Shown piece by piece: positions 46,816 through 59,409 of a DNA stretch of 64,000 nt. This DNA is from Loripinus fragilis (lineage: Eukaryota; Mollusca; Bivalvia; Lucinida; Lucinidae), in assembly GCA_964019695.1 (NCBI GenBank), contig OZ026515.1, positions 40,750,994 through 40,814,993 of the forward strand, written 5' to 3'. Under the pieces are notes generated by a model, which saw only the letters and a program-made list of their open reading frames with translations, was not told the origin of the DNA and did no database searches. The translations under genes were made by a program, and so were the position numbers. Each line of letters starts with the position of its first letter. Positions within the stretch are counted from its first letter, which is position 1.

Positions 46816-48350
46816 CATATTTAGCAGAGGGCATTATGCCGAATACATCACTGAAATTATTTTAAGAGTTTGGATTACTGGTTAAGAAGTTTAGATATCT
46901 TTTTAGATTTTCCATTCGGTTCATTGTTGCCCTATTTTGAGGGTAATGCGATGAATTATTGCAAGCAGGAAACAATGGTTAAGGAAAGGTGGTTTATAGC
47001 CATTTCCTTTTGCCTAGCTCTTGATAACATTTTGTTCAGTGGAGCAACCCGTTGACATTTTGCTAACATGGACTTGCATTATAATTGCCTAAAAATTCCA
47101 ACAAGGGCAATAACTAAAGTTTTAAGGGTCGATTTTGACGAAACTTATAGGATATCAGAGTACTTGATACTTATTGTGTACCAAATATGTATCAAATCTG
47201 ACCAGTAGTTCTGAGATGTGGATGGACAAAAATGCGACGGACGGACGACGCCAAAACTATATCCCTCCAACTTTGTCAGGGATTATTAGATATCAGCATA
47301 GCTACATACCTAAAAAGCTTTTAATATGTTATGTGTTCTGATAATTTTTATCACCTGGTAAAATATCTTGTTTGAGTTTACGTTAATTTGTCTGTCAAAT
47401 GTCTCAAATTTGTTCCAAAATGTTCGCTTTTCCATTTTTTAGCCCATTTTGATGTCCGTTTTTGGTAACCATAGCAAAGATAAACGTCAATTTAAAAGTT
47501 TTACTTTTAAACTTGGTATATTGTTCTAATAAACCAATAAGAACAAAATGGTGAAAAGCATTTTTTAGACCATATGTGGGCCAAAATAGCACCCCCCTGA
47601 TGCATGTAGCTCTTTGGCAATATTAACTGTGTATATCTAGCATATAGTATAGATATAAAAAGAAGATTTATAGATGGTAAACTTAGGTTTCATTAAGAAC
47701 GTTGACAATAAAAAGTAAAAAAAGCACTTAAAAATAAAAAAGAGCAAAAAAAGAGCCATGACATGTGATTTCCAAAAATGTGGCATTTTGACAAGTGTAA
47801 ACTTAAGCGTTGGATCGATGATCAATTATAATCACCAATTATAATCGATGATCAATCAAAAACTTCGTTTGATAGTGTTTTTGGTAATAATCGATGATAA
47901 TTGAAAAACATCACACTTGATCCAATTTTAAGCTCCTATTCTAAATATGCAACTTTGCTACAAGGAATAGCAGTTAAATGGAGTTTGCTGTCAGGACCAG
48001 TTGTGGTATTGGCTACTAGCACAAAGGCTCTGATCAGACTTGACCCGAACCTTTGCCGGTCACAGGAAATCTCATGTCACCTAATTCCTTGAATTATACC
48101 CAAATCAGCATTTGTAATTTGTAATATTCTTACAACCACCAGGTTGAGTTTCGTTCATAATGGCACAGAATGTGCTCAAATAGCAAAGGTACAAGCAACA
48201 GCAAATTGTAAATTTGCAAGCAATTTGTTGACAAAATTTTTAAACAATATAATATCTGGTTTCAGCGACTATTTAGACTTCTTACAGATCAAACATAATA
48301 TGGAGTTTGTCAAAAAGCATATAAAGCATTTTCACATGCTTCTACAAAAT
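46816..48350. other. Mostly unassigned; dispersed-repeat fragment near 47100-47290
   Basis: 'caagggcaataactaaag', 'ttctgagatgtggatggac' and 'gcgacggacggacgacg' look like a mollusc-type dispersed repeat. 47815-47905 has short repeated and inverted 'gatgatcaattataatc' blocks. Nothing else was seen. Confidence 0.45.
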
Positions 48351-48362
48351 ATACTGTTTGGT

Positions 48363-48554
48363 TTTTTGTTTGATTTGATTCTTAACGTCCCATCAACAAT
48401 CTTTCAGTTATAAAGGGACAGGTCTTCCTGGGTTGAAACCAGTACTAAGCTAGGATAAATGTGTCTTGCGCAAGGACACAGTGCAGTGACGCTGTTGAGG
48501 CTCGAGTCTGGGCCCCTTCATCTCGAGTCAAGCACTCTACCACTGAGCCACTGC
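48363..48554 (-). mobile_element. SINE family 1, near full length
   Basis: Tail 'gtttgatttgattcttaacg', body 'cttcctgggttgaaaccag', head ending 'accactgagccactgc'. The A box is intact; the first bases and a clear target duplication are missing. Confidence 0.88.
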
Positions 48555-49261
48555 ATATACATATCTTTAACAAACATGCACTTTGTAAAAAAATTAACTC
48601 ATTGTGCTACCAATGTTTATTTTAGGACACAAGGCTGTGACTCTCGGTGGGTGAAATTATTCTGGACTTCAAAACTATATGCAATGACACAATGACAATA
48701 CATGCGTTACCTCAGACCTACATACAATGACTAGAAACATGTATACAATCTATACATAAACTCAACTATCGTATGGCAGTACTGTTATTCAGTAAATAAC
48801 ATCATGTTATACAAAGTAGATCTTGCACAAAAGATTATTGCATAGAGTTTAATATCAAGTTTGTGCAAATGTGAATAAAGCATTTTCACACATTTCCTTT
48901 ACTTGGCATATGCAAAATATACTTATCTATAATGAACATACACTTTGCTGAGAAAAATTCTAATCCATGTGCTACCAATGGTTATCTTAGGCCACAATGA
49001 TGTGACGCTTGATGGGTGCAATTATCTACTTCAGAACTATATGCAAAGACACATTGACTATACATTATTTCAGACCTATATGAAATGACTAGAAACATTC
49101 ATACAATCTATACATAAATTTAACTATCATATGACATTACTGTTATTCAGTAGATTACATCATGTCATACATAGTAGCTCTTACAGAAGTGATCATTTCA
49201 TGAGAAATTTAAAAAAAAAAATATTGCTTTACTTCAAAGAGTGTTTAAGAGTGTTTAGAGT
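48555..49261. other. Diverged duplication, about 330 bp period
   Basis: 'aacatgcactttgt', 'gtgctaccaatg', 'ttattttagg', 'actatatgcaa', 'actagaaacatgtatacaat' and 'gttattcagtaaat' (48570-48800) recur in order at 48935-49160. The two units are diverged, with no recognised function. Confidence 0.65.
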
Positions 49262-49845
49262 CAAAGAGACTCTATGATGGTTCCGACTTAAAGACTTATC
49301 TATTGATGAGATGATAGGGGCCTGATACTTTGGCTGTTTGTCGGGCCCACTGGGGTTTACCTGTTGGATTTATTTGCTCCAGTATTCGGTTTTATTTACT
49401 GTTGAGTCCTTATCTTTGCTTTATCTCCTTGTTATATCTTGATTTATATGTTTTAGGAGATGATGCATTGATAAGTTAGGGGTCTTTCATGCAAACCAAA
49501 TATCTATGTGTCTTGATCCACATCTGAATTAAGGGTGAGGTTGGCGCCGTTAAATCGGTTTAAGCCCTCCAGTAAAATATTTTACTGACCGTTCCAAGGC
49601 GGTACTTCTTTTGTGGATCTTTTGTTTTTTGTTCTGTCTTGTGTTTGCTATGTCTTTGTGTGCATCTGTTTATATGTGCTTTGCGGTCACCTGCTGTGAA
49701 AGGACTGACCTCTTGGCTCTAGTTTGTGGTGTCTTACTGTGAGTTTGTCACTCTCCCATTGGTATCCTGGGCCAGGTGTGGTACTTGATTGTATTGATTC
49801 CTGATCTTTGCACCCTTACTTACTTTTATTCCAATTGTGTTTCTT
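49262..49845 (+). repeat. Dispersed repeat of about 560 bp, copy 2
   Basis: Full-length alignment with 405-970, differing mostly by scattered substitutions and small indels. Confidence 0.8.
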
Positions 49846-49896
49846 GTCACCAAAGAGTTATTTAACTTCTGGCTATGACATTATTTTTTGACATGA

Positions 49897-50089
49897 GTTG
49901 TTTGTTTGATTTGATTCTTTACGTCCCATCAACAATATTTCAGTTAAACAGGGACGGGTCTTCCTTGGTTGAACCAGCACAAAGCTAGGATAAATGCGTC
50001 TTGCTCAAGGACCACGACGCAGTGACGCCGGTGAATCTTGAACCCTCAGTCTCGAGTCAAGCACTCTACCACTGAGCCTCTGCGCTCCC
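49897..50089 (-). mobile_element. SINE family 1, near full length
   Basis: Reverse complement of the family with a small loss in the B box region. Flanked by 'tttttgacatga' on both sides (ending 49896; from 50090). Confidence 0.92.
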
Positions 50090-50770
50090 TTTTTGACATG
50101 ATATATTCCACTGAATAACAGTAACATCAAATGAAAAAATAATGTTATGGCCACAGGTTGCATAATTTTGATACAAAGAAGTTATGTTAATAACAATGTA
50201 AATTTTCTTTGAAATAAACCAGCTTTGGAGGTGTTAATTTCGCAATAGAGTTCATATGATGAGAGAATCTTCCATTTGTGCCCATTTCAAATCATTATTT
50301 TTAAACTAACCTAAGGCTGAGCCTGTCCAAACTGATTGACTTAAGCTTTAAGTATTTGGTCAACATTATTCAGTCGAGTCAGACTCCTCCCACAGAGGAA
50401 GGCAAAGAAAAGAACATACTTCCTGGCCCCCATCCCTCAACAAAGTTTGACAAGTAAATTTAATCCTGCCAACAATAAAGGAACCATCTCTCAGAAACCT
50501 TCAGCAGAAAATAAAATGCCCCACTCTACCACCTTGTTATGAAATGATAACTTGTGTAAGACCCTCTATAAAATACATATAACAAATCAGAACGAATGGA
50601 ATAAGAGACCCTATTTCTGCTTGTTAAAGTACCATCAGCACATCAAAGAACAAACATAAGAGTCCCTGTAAAGGCTAGTCACCAAGTCATTTTCTATTTC
50701 ATCCTTGCTGGGAATCTATCTTAATATATTATCCCAAGGAATCCTAGTTAGTTGGATTTTATAATACGGT
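50090..50770. other. Unassigned AT-rich sequence
   Basis: No repeat or coding signal recognised. Confidence 0.45.
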
Positions 50771-50778
50771 AAATCTTG

Positions 50779-50869
50779 TATTAGTTCGTACACTCGAATA
50801 GTTCGTTAAATGTCATGTATTAGTTCGTACACTAGTCATTTTTATATGCAATTCTATTAGTTCGTACAC
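50779..50869 (+). repeat. Three spaced copies of TATTAGTTCGTACAC
   Basis: Exact 15-bp copies at 50779-50793, 50818-50832 and 50855-50869, with a partial 'atagttcgtta' between the first two. Spacing is 39 and 37 bp. Confidence 0.9.
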
Positions 50870-52430
50870 AACGTTTTTTTTTCTTCATTGGTGCTTGTTT
50901 TTAATCAGCGTGGCTGTCTACGATATGTTCCTGTTAACTTTCGCGTGCGTACACCAAACAGACCTTTTCGTCTGTCAATCTAACGACTTCGGTCGCTAAC
51001 GTAAATCCAGCATTGACGTCGCATGTTAATAATATTAAAATTTGTTTTCTGAAAATCGAGCGAATGCTAATTTACACGCCCTATGTCGCCGATGCGTCGG
51101 AGATATATTCTGTACGGTCATTACAAAAAGTGTCCTTAGAATTCAATAATGGAAAGTTACATTTTACTTCTGTGTCATATATCTTTTATAATCGGACACC
51201 CAAGCCGCGTGCGACCCGGAAAGCATTTTTATACTTGTGCAGCTCGGACCCGACACGAAATCAACTTGCGCGGTGCCTCACATAAACTGGTACCAGAATA
51301 TTTCGTAAATAGCCTGCTGGTACTTGTGACAAGGCCCAGGAGAGCATGTGCGTTTGCGCAATCTCATCAGGGTCCCGCTGCTCACTAACATAAAGTTTGA
51401 AGTGGATGAAGACTCAGCATGCTCAGACCAAATCAAATTCTAGATATCTACGTACCTTTTGTTTTATATAGTTGAATATCAATTTCGGTTTTCTGAGCGT
51501 AAATAACTCATTAAATGTAGTAATAACGGCTTTTCCTAGGTTCAAACAAATGGAACATTTTAACAAATTGTTTAGCCGATCGTGGCGTGTCTTGCTGTCC
51601 TCATTAAACTACATACGGAAGGTCCTGAGAGTTCATGATTACCGAGATAGTGTACGCACAGACGCACAAACCGAGCATAATTTGATTGTATCATGATTCT
51701 AGGTCTTGATGAATGGCATTTCCATGAAATAAGCCAGTTCATGAGATTATGGTACCTATCGCATATGCGAGCAGCGAAGGCTCAAACGAGCCTGTGCATC
51801 TGCGGAAAATCGTCAGCGCCTTCAGGCTTAACTGCGAGCATAGAAGGAATGTAGATGAAGGTACGTTCATTAATTTAGGATAATAGCCCCACTAGGTGGC
51901 TGTGAATTTGATTCGCTTTATTTTAACCACCACGCATCTATTGATGTATGTATCCCGACTTTCAATATATTAGTTTTCATGAACAGTCAGACCGTGTGTC
52001 TTTTTTGGAAGGAAAAGTCTTCCAATATGGATGGATTTTCCTTCCATTTAGTTTTTTTCAGAAAATTGGAAGGTCTTTATAACATCCATCTTAATGAAAA
52101 CAGCAAAAGACCTTGAGATCATCTGCGGTGACATACATATCAGAATTTGCAAAAATCCTTACCACACGTCTGTAGATGTTTTATCCCGACTTTGTTGTAT
52201 GAGACCAACAAAGTCGCAGATCAGCCTGGGTACCGCACATTCTTATCAGCGCCTTTGTTATGAATACAAAAATTAAACATTTTGTCGGGCCTGGTCTGGG
52301 TCAAACCTGTCTGCTAATAATATCAGCCGCAGACATAAAGATCAAATCCGCCACTTTCATGTCACGTGCTGTTTTAAGAGTTGGGTAGCACGTGGTGCAT
52401 TGGCGTATAACATAAAACATAATTGCTCAG
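50870..52430. other. Unassigned; locally higher CpG
   Basis: 50930-51400 has more CG dinucleotides than the surroundings ('gtcgccgatgcgtcggag'). The two short open frames there (90 and 79 codons) have no recognisable domains. Could be an older element or an unannotated regulatory stretch. Confidence 0.4.
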
Positions 52431-52433
52431 CTG

Positions 52434-52688
52434 CATGCGCGGATCCAGAAAGGGGTCCAACTTTGACAACTTTTTTTAATTGATGATGGGAGAGAGGATC
52501 CAAACACCACTATATGCGGGTCATCATTGGCCCGCCAGCGAAACACCATTTAAATGGCGTTTCGCTGGCGATGGCCCAACATCGAATGCTGGCTTGGTAG
52601 CTTTGTGATTTTAAAGGGAACCGGACCAGTATGCTAAGAAACCCTATTTTTCAGGGGTGGGGTCTTTCCCCCTCTGGATCCGCCCATG
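52434..52688. mobile_element. Poly-G MITE family member, short, with internal hairpin
   Basis: Ends CATGCGCGGATCCAG and, inverted, CATGGGCGGATCCAG. Flanked by AGCTG/AGCTA, a possible 5-bp duplication. Contains the hairpin at 52527-52578. Confidence 0.7.
52527..52578. repeat. Strong hairpin centred on TTTAAA
   Basis: 'cgccagcgaaacaccattt' pairs with 'aaatggcgtttcgctggcg' with one mismatch and no loop. Confidence 0.9.
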
Positions 52689-53031
52689 AGCTATCTGGCA
52701 TGAAAAGACAATTTCTGTAAACTCATCACTTTCGCTCATTGCGATCGCGTACACGTTCGCAAACATGTGATATAAATTGTTTTGGATCTCGGAAATTTAC
52801 TTTACAAATTCAAACTATCAATGCCCCACAATTTTATCAAATGGCGGGCGACAGCCAGAACTCCTTTTTTAAATTTCCAGTGGGTGCATAAAAGGCCTCG
52901 ATACACCGTCACAAAAACCGACAAATCGCACCGGAAATTCACTTTTTTTTTCTTAACGACGTGAAGAGCATTAGACGCTAGTAGGCAAAGATGAGCCTGT
53001 GCATCCAACACTGTGGACTTTACGGTAGTAT
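52689..53031. other. Unassigned between two poly-G MITEs
   Basis: No element or gene recognised; a short 'gatgagcctgtgcatcc' motif occurs at 52990, as at 310 and 51790. Confidence 0.4.
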
Positions 53032-53349
53032 CATGCGCGGATCCATGAATTTTTGTCATGGGGGGGGGGGGGGGTAGGGGGCTCAAGGCTCAACTGACAG
53101 AGAAAAAACACTCTGATAACGATTTCTTAGGCATCAGCCTTTTACGATTTTACAGAGGGGTCCAATAATTTATTTTAAGGAAAACTATAATTTTTTAAGG
53201 TTCCAGAGGGGGTCTATCATTTTTCAGGGGAGGGGGGTCCAAATTTTTCCAGGGGGTGTGGGGTCCAAATGCTAATTTCAATTGAAACCTATAGAATTTT
53301 TTATTTTCCAGGTGGTCCGGGCCCCCATACCCCTCTGGATCCGCGCATG
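53032..53349 (+). mobile_element. Poly-G MITE family, most complete copy
   Basis: Ends CATGCGCGGATCCA and, inverted, CATGCGCGGATCCAG. Flanked by AGTAT/CGTAT. A 17-18-base G run follows the left end; 'ccagggggtgtggggtcc' type blocks follow. The copies at 4082, 5510 and 52434 are its relatives. Confidence 0.78.
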
Positions 53350-55005
53350 CGTATGATAGATCCACTTGCGATATCCAAATTTTCAAGTCAACAGTAAAGC
53401 CAATCCCGAAGGACAGGTTTTTTTCATGCAATTGTTCATTTTCCATTCCCGGAGCATCTAGTGACACCTCAAAACATGATGAGGTATATGATTCTGCAAT
53501 ATGTTAGTGGAAAACAAATGTTGAGACCTCGGACCCTGGTCCGAGTTGAGACACAGTGATTATCGCGACTTTTAGTCAACTATTGATGGTTTCAGTCTTT
53601 CATTATGTATATAAGACTAGGCCTTGATTTCTGGCATCAGTTTTAGAAAAACGGCTGCCCAATAATGTCAAATAACGTTCATGCTAGATACATTACCATA
53701 ACATACCATGCATAAGCTGGGTGCTTAAGATCAAGCAACATACTCGCTGGAAGAATGTGTTTAATGGTAAAAAAATTACAGTTCAAACGTAAATAATCAG
53801 ATCTTAGAACAAATCTACATGGATATGCTCGGGAAGCTCAAAATGGAAGCATGCAGTGCGCAAGAACACATACAACAATATGGCTAAACAACCGCCAGCT
53901 TTTTTGAAAAGCTAATACTTGTGTAAATAATACTCGATGATGATATTGTTGCGCGAAACGAAACGAAAGTTAAGGTGTATTTATTTTATTATTATTATTC
54001 GTTTCTGTCTATCGACAGTGTCTTTTCATGCAATTGACTTAATTTCAAACGCCACTGCTATCATTCTGTCCATAAAAACTTATACCTAGCGCACTATATT
54101 TTTAGAACTATTTTAGTGGCGGTCAGGTTCATAAAGGGCGGGAAAACATTAGCAATCCACAAGAAAACGTGTCTTCTTCACGTTTATGACAAAAGGACAG
54201 GGCTGCGTTTATTGTCCGTCTCGTAATGTTTAAAAGCAAAGAAAAGTATAATGATAAAAAACGATTGCAAGATATTGTGCTTTTAACTGCAATATCTGGC
54301 TGCATCATAGATATTGCAAGCGGTTCTTCGTCGTACAAGAGCAGGTTTTCTCATGCTAAGGCATTGTTTTTCTGACGCTCGTTTGAGGCATCCAATGGGG
54401 TTTACTGATTTGCGAATTTGTCCCAAATTTTTACCAATTAGCGTCTTCATAAAACTCATTTTTACCAGTAAGCACATTCAGAATTACAAAATAATTTTTT
54501 TATCACTGATTTCTCTTAAATTAAACTGATTAAAGCATAATTTTAACAAACGAAACACTGATTTTTAAGGTACCCCCTTGAGACCCTCTCCATTTGATGT
54601 ACAAATAAACTTATAATTCTGTTTCAATCATATGTAAGCTTTCAATAATCAAGTTTTCAAGCACAACAACGTTTTTCTGACCGTTGGGTTTACATTTCAG
54701 AGCTGAAAACCGCAACAAACTAATAAAATACCAATATTGTTTTTGTCTAGCAGCAGGACAAGGGTTGATTGCATTAAGGACATTTGGTTCCCAGCGACTT
54801 ACACAGGCTGTAACGGTATAGGTAGCGGACTGGGTAGCAATGTTGAACGGGGGTTCGATGATATGGGGATTTTGTGTGTATTTTGTGTATATGATACCAT
54901 TGGAAACAGATGTTTTGAGAAAACATCGTTTCCAAAAATGATATTTTAATTCGTTTTGCGAACTTCAATGTCAGATTAATCTGAGTTTTGTGAGGGAAAA
55001 TGTTA
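53350..55005. other. Unassigned AT-rich sequence
   Basis: Short open frames (up to 90 codons) overlap in both strands and lack domain features. No repeat recognised. Confidence 0.4.
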
Positions 55006-55009
55006 ACAA

Positions 55010-55140
55010 TTATTTAATGGTGGAAACAAACATCTCATAGTGCCGCCATGGTGGCTATCATAATGGTAGTTTTTCAACTTGTTCATCCAAATAATGGCCA
55101 TATTAAACTGAATCATTTTGTGGGACATCAGGGTATTATG
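55010..55140. repeat. 'ccatggtggc' dispersed repeat, single unit
   Basis: 'gccgccatggtggctatc', 'atggccatattaaactga' and 'gggacatcagggtattatgg' match the 44-kb and 59-60-kb units, partly inverted. Confidence 0.55.
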
Positions 55141-55659
55141 GCGGTTCACACGTGTATACTCATGTCCAATGAAAACGCATCACCTATAAAAAATACTATA
55201 ACTCTTTGACAACATAACATTTCATTTTTGGAATTGCGTCTTCTTGTAATGTGCATGTCAGTCAGCAAGTTATAAGTGCCAAAATGTAATGAGATACTTT
55301 CTCCCGCCAAATACACCTCCTAGCGTCACCAACATAAATAGCAGGTTTGATAAGAGCATAATTGAGTTCACCAAAGTTCATTATAGTAAAAGAATGCCAA
55401 AGCATGTATAATCAGATAACCTTTTTCATTCTAATGGATTATCCCATATATATTGATACAAGAAAAATGGACAAATCCATTCTATATTTTAAGGGTCGCA
55501 TGTCAAACTTTCTATGAAATCATGTATTTATGTCCCTGAAGATTGTTTTTATCTAATCAAACAGTGCAGATCCTGATTATCATGCGGCACTTGATCTGTG
55601 TCTTCACTGTTTGCCAAAGTACTTGTTTACTGGTACAAAAAATAAGCATGGTTAACTCT

Positions 55660-55815
55660 ATGCCTATTAGTGTCGTCTGCTGATAACATTTGCGACAGTT
55701 TGGACCCTGATCAAGCCTGACATCGGGCCTGATCTGGATCCAAACTGTTTAACACTCTGATGGTATTCCAGAAATAATTTTTTGAAAGAAATCAGCAGAG
55801 AAAAAAAAGCATGCC
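55660..55815. mobile_element. Palindromic MITE, 'GCGACAGTTTGGACCC' copy
   Basis: 'gtcgtctgctgataacattt' left, 'gaaatcagcagaga' right, central 'cctgatcaagcctgacatcg' against 'gggcctgatctggatcc'. Same family as 7796-7949. Confidence 0.6.
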
Positions 55816-56738
55816 TTAAAAATATTTTTCGGCCGATATTGATGATAAGAGTGGATCCTGATCAGGTGGCTTTTTTAGAAGCCAGCTGAAGTATATTAAA
55901 TAATCAGCATGACAAGGGTTAATCATTACATCCTTCTCCATTCAGAAACACAAGGAAATGGTGATAAGCTAGCAGTCTGCAGTATTAAATTTCAAGAAGT
56001 CAGATTTTCCAAATTACTGAGGTCTGTCTAAAAGGGGAAAATAAGGACTAATTAAGTATTTGATGGTATCATAAATTGAATTACTATTTGCAATAAAAGC
56101 ATTAGAATCACATGGCAGAAGAATTTTTGCAATTTTTCTTTTGAGCCAAGCGGAACCACAGTTTTTACAAACACTGCCCTTCCATTTTTACAGATTATTT
56201 ACCCATGGGGAACACCACTACAAAATGCTGAATTGTTGATAATATTTCCTATGTAATTACAAAAACTATTTGTTTTGCCATAAATCTGTCAAGCAATACT
56301 CTTTCATACCTCTGATCTCTCACCATTTTCAAATACCAGAGTTTTTAGTCGGTTAGGAGGGTCATGTCAGGTCGCTTCCAATTCTAACACTTTTCTATGT
56401 GGTTGAATAAAAATATTTAGGGTCGCCAGAGGGAATTTTAATTTTGCAGTTGGCATCATCAATACAAAAGGGTACTTAATTTCCAATAATTTACCCAATG
56501 GGCCCCTTGAGCCAAACGGAACCACATATCAAATGTTGGAATTCCCATAATTTGGCATTGAGTAAACCTAGTCCTGGAAAAATACTTCAGCAGAATCTTA
56601 ATTGATATGTTTTTGTTAGTTGTGGATGAAGTTCAGTCTATAAGGAATAATTTAGCTATCATAATTCACAAAAATCTTTAATGTTAGAGGCCAAAATTAA
56701 ACCTCTTAAAGATCACTATCAAAGTTTTGGAAGATATA
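55816..56738. other. Unassigned; weak duplicated block
   Basis: 'ttgagccaagcggaaccaca' (56142) and 'ttgagccaaacggaaccaca' (56509) lie about 367 bp apart with little conserved between them. Otherwise nothing. Confidence 0.45.
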
Positions 56739-56740
56739 TA

Positions 56741-57568
56741 CTTAAACGCAAAAGAAACGCAACCGTTTTCAACCCACTTTTTCTTCCACGTGGATCACAT
56801 GAGGCTAATTTCTGAATTATATCCTGTGTTCCTGCGCACTGAGCAATGATTTGCCGTAAAATTGTTTTGATCACGATTTCCATTCTGACGTTATAATGAC
56901 GTATGTAAATTTCAACAAATGGAGTCTAAAAAAGTTATGGCTCGTTCGATTTGAAAACAAACAGCTTGATCTGATAGCCAGATGTCTTAACTAAAGGAAA
57001 ACACTAAAACGGTTTGCAAGTTATTGATTATCAACGCTACCAGTCGCTGCGTTGCTGCGTTTCTTTATTGACGTCAACCTACTTTGTTTTAAAACAGTCA
57101 TTACAGACGCATTTTGTTCGATCATGTTGCGATACTTATGTCTTCTATGCAATGTCTTGAGGGCTATATGGTGACATTAAAATTTTTCGATTATTAATAT
57201 TCGTTTGGATAAAAATGGCCAATTACGCCACAAAATAAAGACGCCATTTTGACGAAATAAACGTTGACAGAAACATAAAAGTACCTGATTTGATTTTGTC
57301 TACCCTTTTGCTTTCAAAAACCGATATTTGTTTAAAACGTTTTTTCGCAAAATAGGCACAATTTTTGAACTTTGTGACTTTAAAAATGGGGGTTGCCTTA
57401 CATTTCTCATTGCAGCTCGCCAACCATAAGTCACAGCGGTCTGATTTTGGTGTTGTATGCAAGGCAAGTAATGGTACTAAGCGATTTCATTATCGCTGGC
57501 TGAATTTTTTGATGAAAAAGAAGGAACTACCATTTTTAGAAAGAGTTGCGTTTCTTTTGCGTTTAAGT
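56741..57568. mobile_element. Non-autonomous Tc1/mariner-like element, 828 bp
   Basis: Perfect 23-bp inverted ends starting CTTAAACGCAAAAGAAACGC, each flanked by TA (56739-56740, 57569-57570). The interior has two overlapping open frames of 73-79 codons without transposase motifs. Perfect ends suggest recent mobility. Confidence 0.85.
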
Positions 57569-57570
57569 AT

Positions 57571-58812
57571 ATTTAGGTATCTATAAAAAGATTGTCAGCC
57601 AGTGTATACACTTAGGTAAATCTGGCTGTGGCGATGAAAAAAGCTTACAAGCAGCTGCATTGTTTTATAAATAATACAAGTGGGAAAGAGGCATATAGAC
57701 TGCATTAGAGTTAGGAATAGCCTTGTCTGGCTGACTGTGTAGCATTTCCGTAAGTTACTGATACATCTTTAAAACTGAATTATCACTGATGCACGTGCGG
57801 GAAGCACCGCGAAAACAGAAAGTCACATTGCCAGCCACCGTATGTGTCAGTATTTTCAAAAGCGTTTTGTATCGTTTTTTTCTGTGCATAAATTGTAAAG
57901 AATCTCTTAATTGATAGTCTTGAATAGTCATCTTGCCTTGAAAGAAGTATAAGGTCACTTTGTGACGTCAATATTGTTATTTTGGCTAGCGCGTAAAATA
58001 CATTCAAGGAATCCTTCTTTCACTGATGCAAAAATATTATAAGATAAAGCGGCTTTTTTAAATCGACAAAAAAGCTCTAAAAGCCCTTATACACGAAACT
58101 AAGATTATCTGTTTTGAACTTGATACTAGATAATACGCGTGCCAATAGATGATCACACATTTCAGAAGATTTAAAATGCCATCGGTGCGAATAAGTTTCG
58201 GTGACGCGCTAATTAAAGACGCCAATGATGCAACGCAAGGAGTTCGATGACTTTTTTTTACATGTGTGTGGTTTTGAACGAAGGAAAGTAGCATTGCGTA
58301 GAACACTAGGGCTGTAGTAGAAAGCGCAATTAAACATTTTAAGGCGATATTTGTCAGACCAAGCCATTTTACGCTTACATAGTGTCGTCATTTGCGTAAG
58401 TGTATTGTTAGGTGTTGCGTCACAACTATCAAACTTGAGGCAAATTTGCAGTGGATCTTCTGACAAATAGAAAACGTTTGAACGAGATTTCTTTCTCTTT
58501 TATTGTATGTGCTCAAAATGCGATTAACACAATCTAGAGGCTGACGTTACGTCATGTGTAAACTGTGTCACTGGAATTGATTTTTGTGCGAATACATTGC
58601 AGTTGTCCTAAATTATAAATATACTGAACAAATAAAGTTTACACCTGTAAGCATTCAGTTTATAGTTAGAATGACATAGGAAACTCAATTCAGTAAAACG
58701 GGTGAAACACAGAAGATCTTCTAGCTACTGCGACCCCAGCCATAGAGTGTAGGGACAAGCCTCACGATACTTCAGAAACGATAATATTTCATGCCTGGAT
58801 AAAGAAGAAATT
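57571..58812. other. Unassigned AT-rich sequence
   Basis: Open frames up to 85 codons on the minus strand, no recognisable domain; no repeat seen. Confidence 0.4.
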
Positions 58813-58975
58813 ACCCAAGAGGTACTCTGATATTTTCATATATACGTAGGCTCTGACAATTTTGGGTTTCTTAAAAATTAATATTTTGGGGGGTTTGAAG
58901 ATTTTAATTCACAATATTGGATTAGTTTTAGCGGTCATTTCTATGCATTTTTTGGCCGTTTCTGAACAATAAAGA
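58813..58975 (+). mobile_element. Poly-G element, truncated relative of 11444-11832
   Basis: 'gaggtactctgatattttca', 'acgtaggctc', 'aatattttggggggttt', 'tattggattagttttagcgg' and 'gtcatttctatgcatttttt' follow the order of the 11.45-kb copy; the right end is missing. Confidence 0.65.
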
Positions 58976-59405
58976 TTATCATGATAGAAAAAGTTGACTT
59001 CTGCGCATATGCAGAGCTAACTTGTATTGAGTAGACTTATTGCGTCTTATTGTTAAACTCTAGCAAGAGTTAAAAGGGGGCATTAATTGATCTTGCATTT
59101 TGCAGTCAAATGTCTCTCAAATCATATAAATGTAAAATTGTTTCAGTCAATAAAACACACAGTCAAGCATTATGTTCAGAAAACTGTAAACTTTCTTTTT
59201 TGTTCTGTCCGTACATAAATAATACAATTTCACATAGATTTTGATAGGCCACAACTTAGTGCATCTGAAGAGTGTTGTGCGTATCCACTTGACATGGGTA
59301 TATTTGTTTGAATGGTAACAGTAATACAACAAGGCCGCAATCTTAAAAATTAATTTATGTGAATCTCAAACTGCTTGTCTAATGACGAAGGGCACGTTTA
59401 TGGAA
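58976..59405. other. Unassigned AT-rich sequence
   Basis: No feature recognised. Confidence 0.4.
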
Positions 59406-59409
59406 TTTC

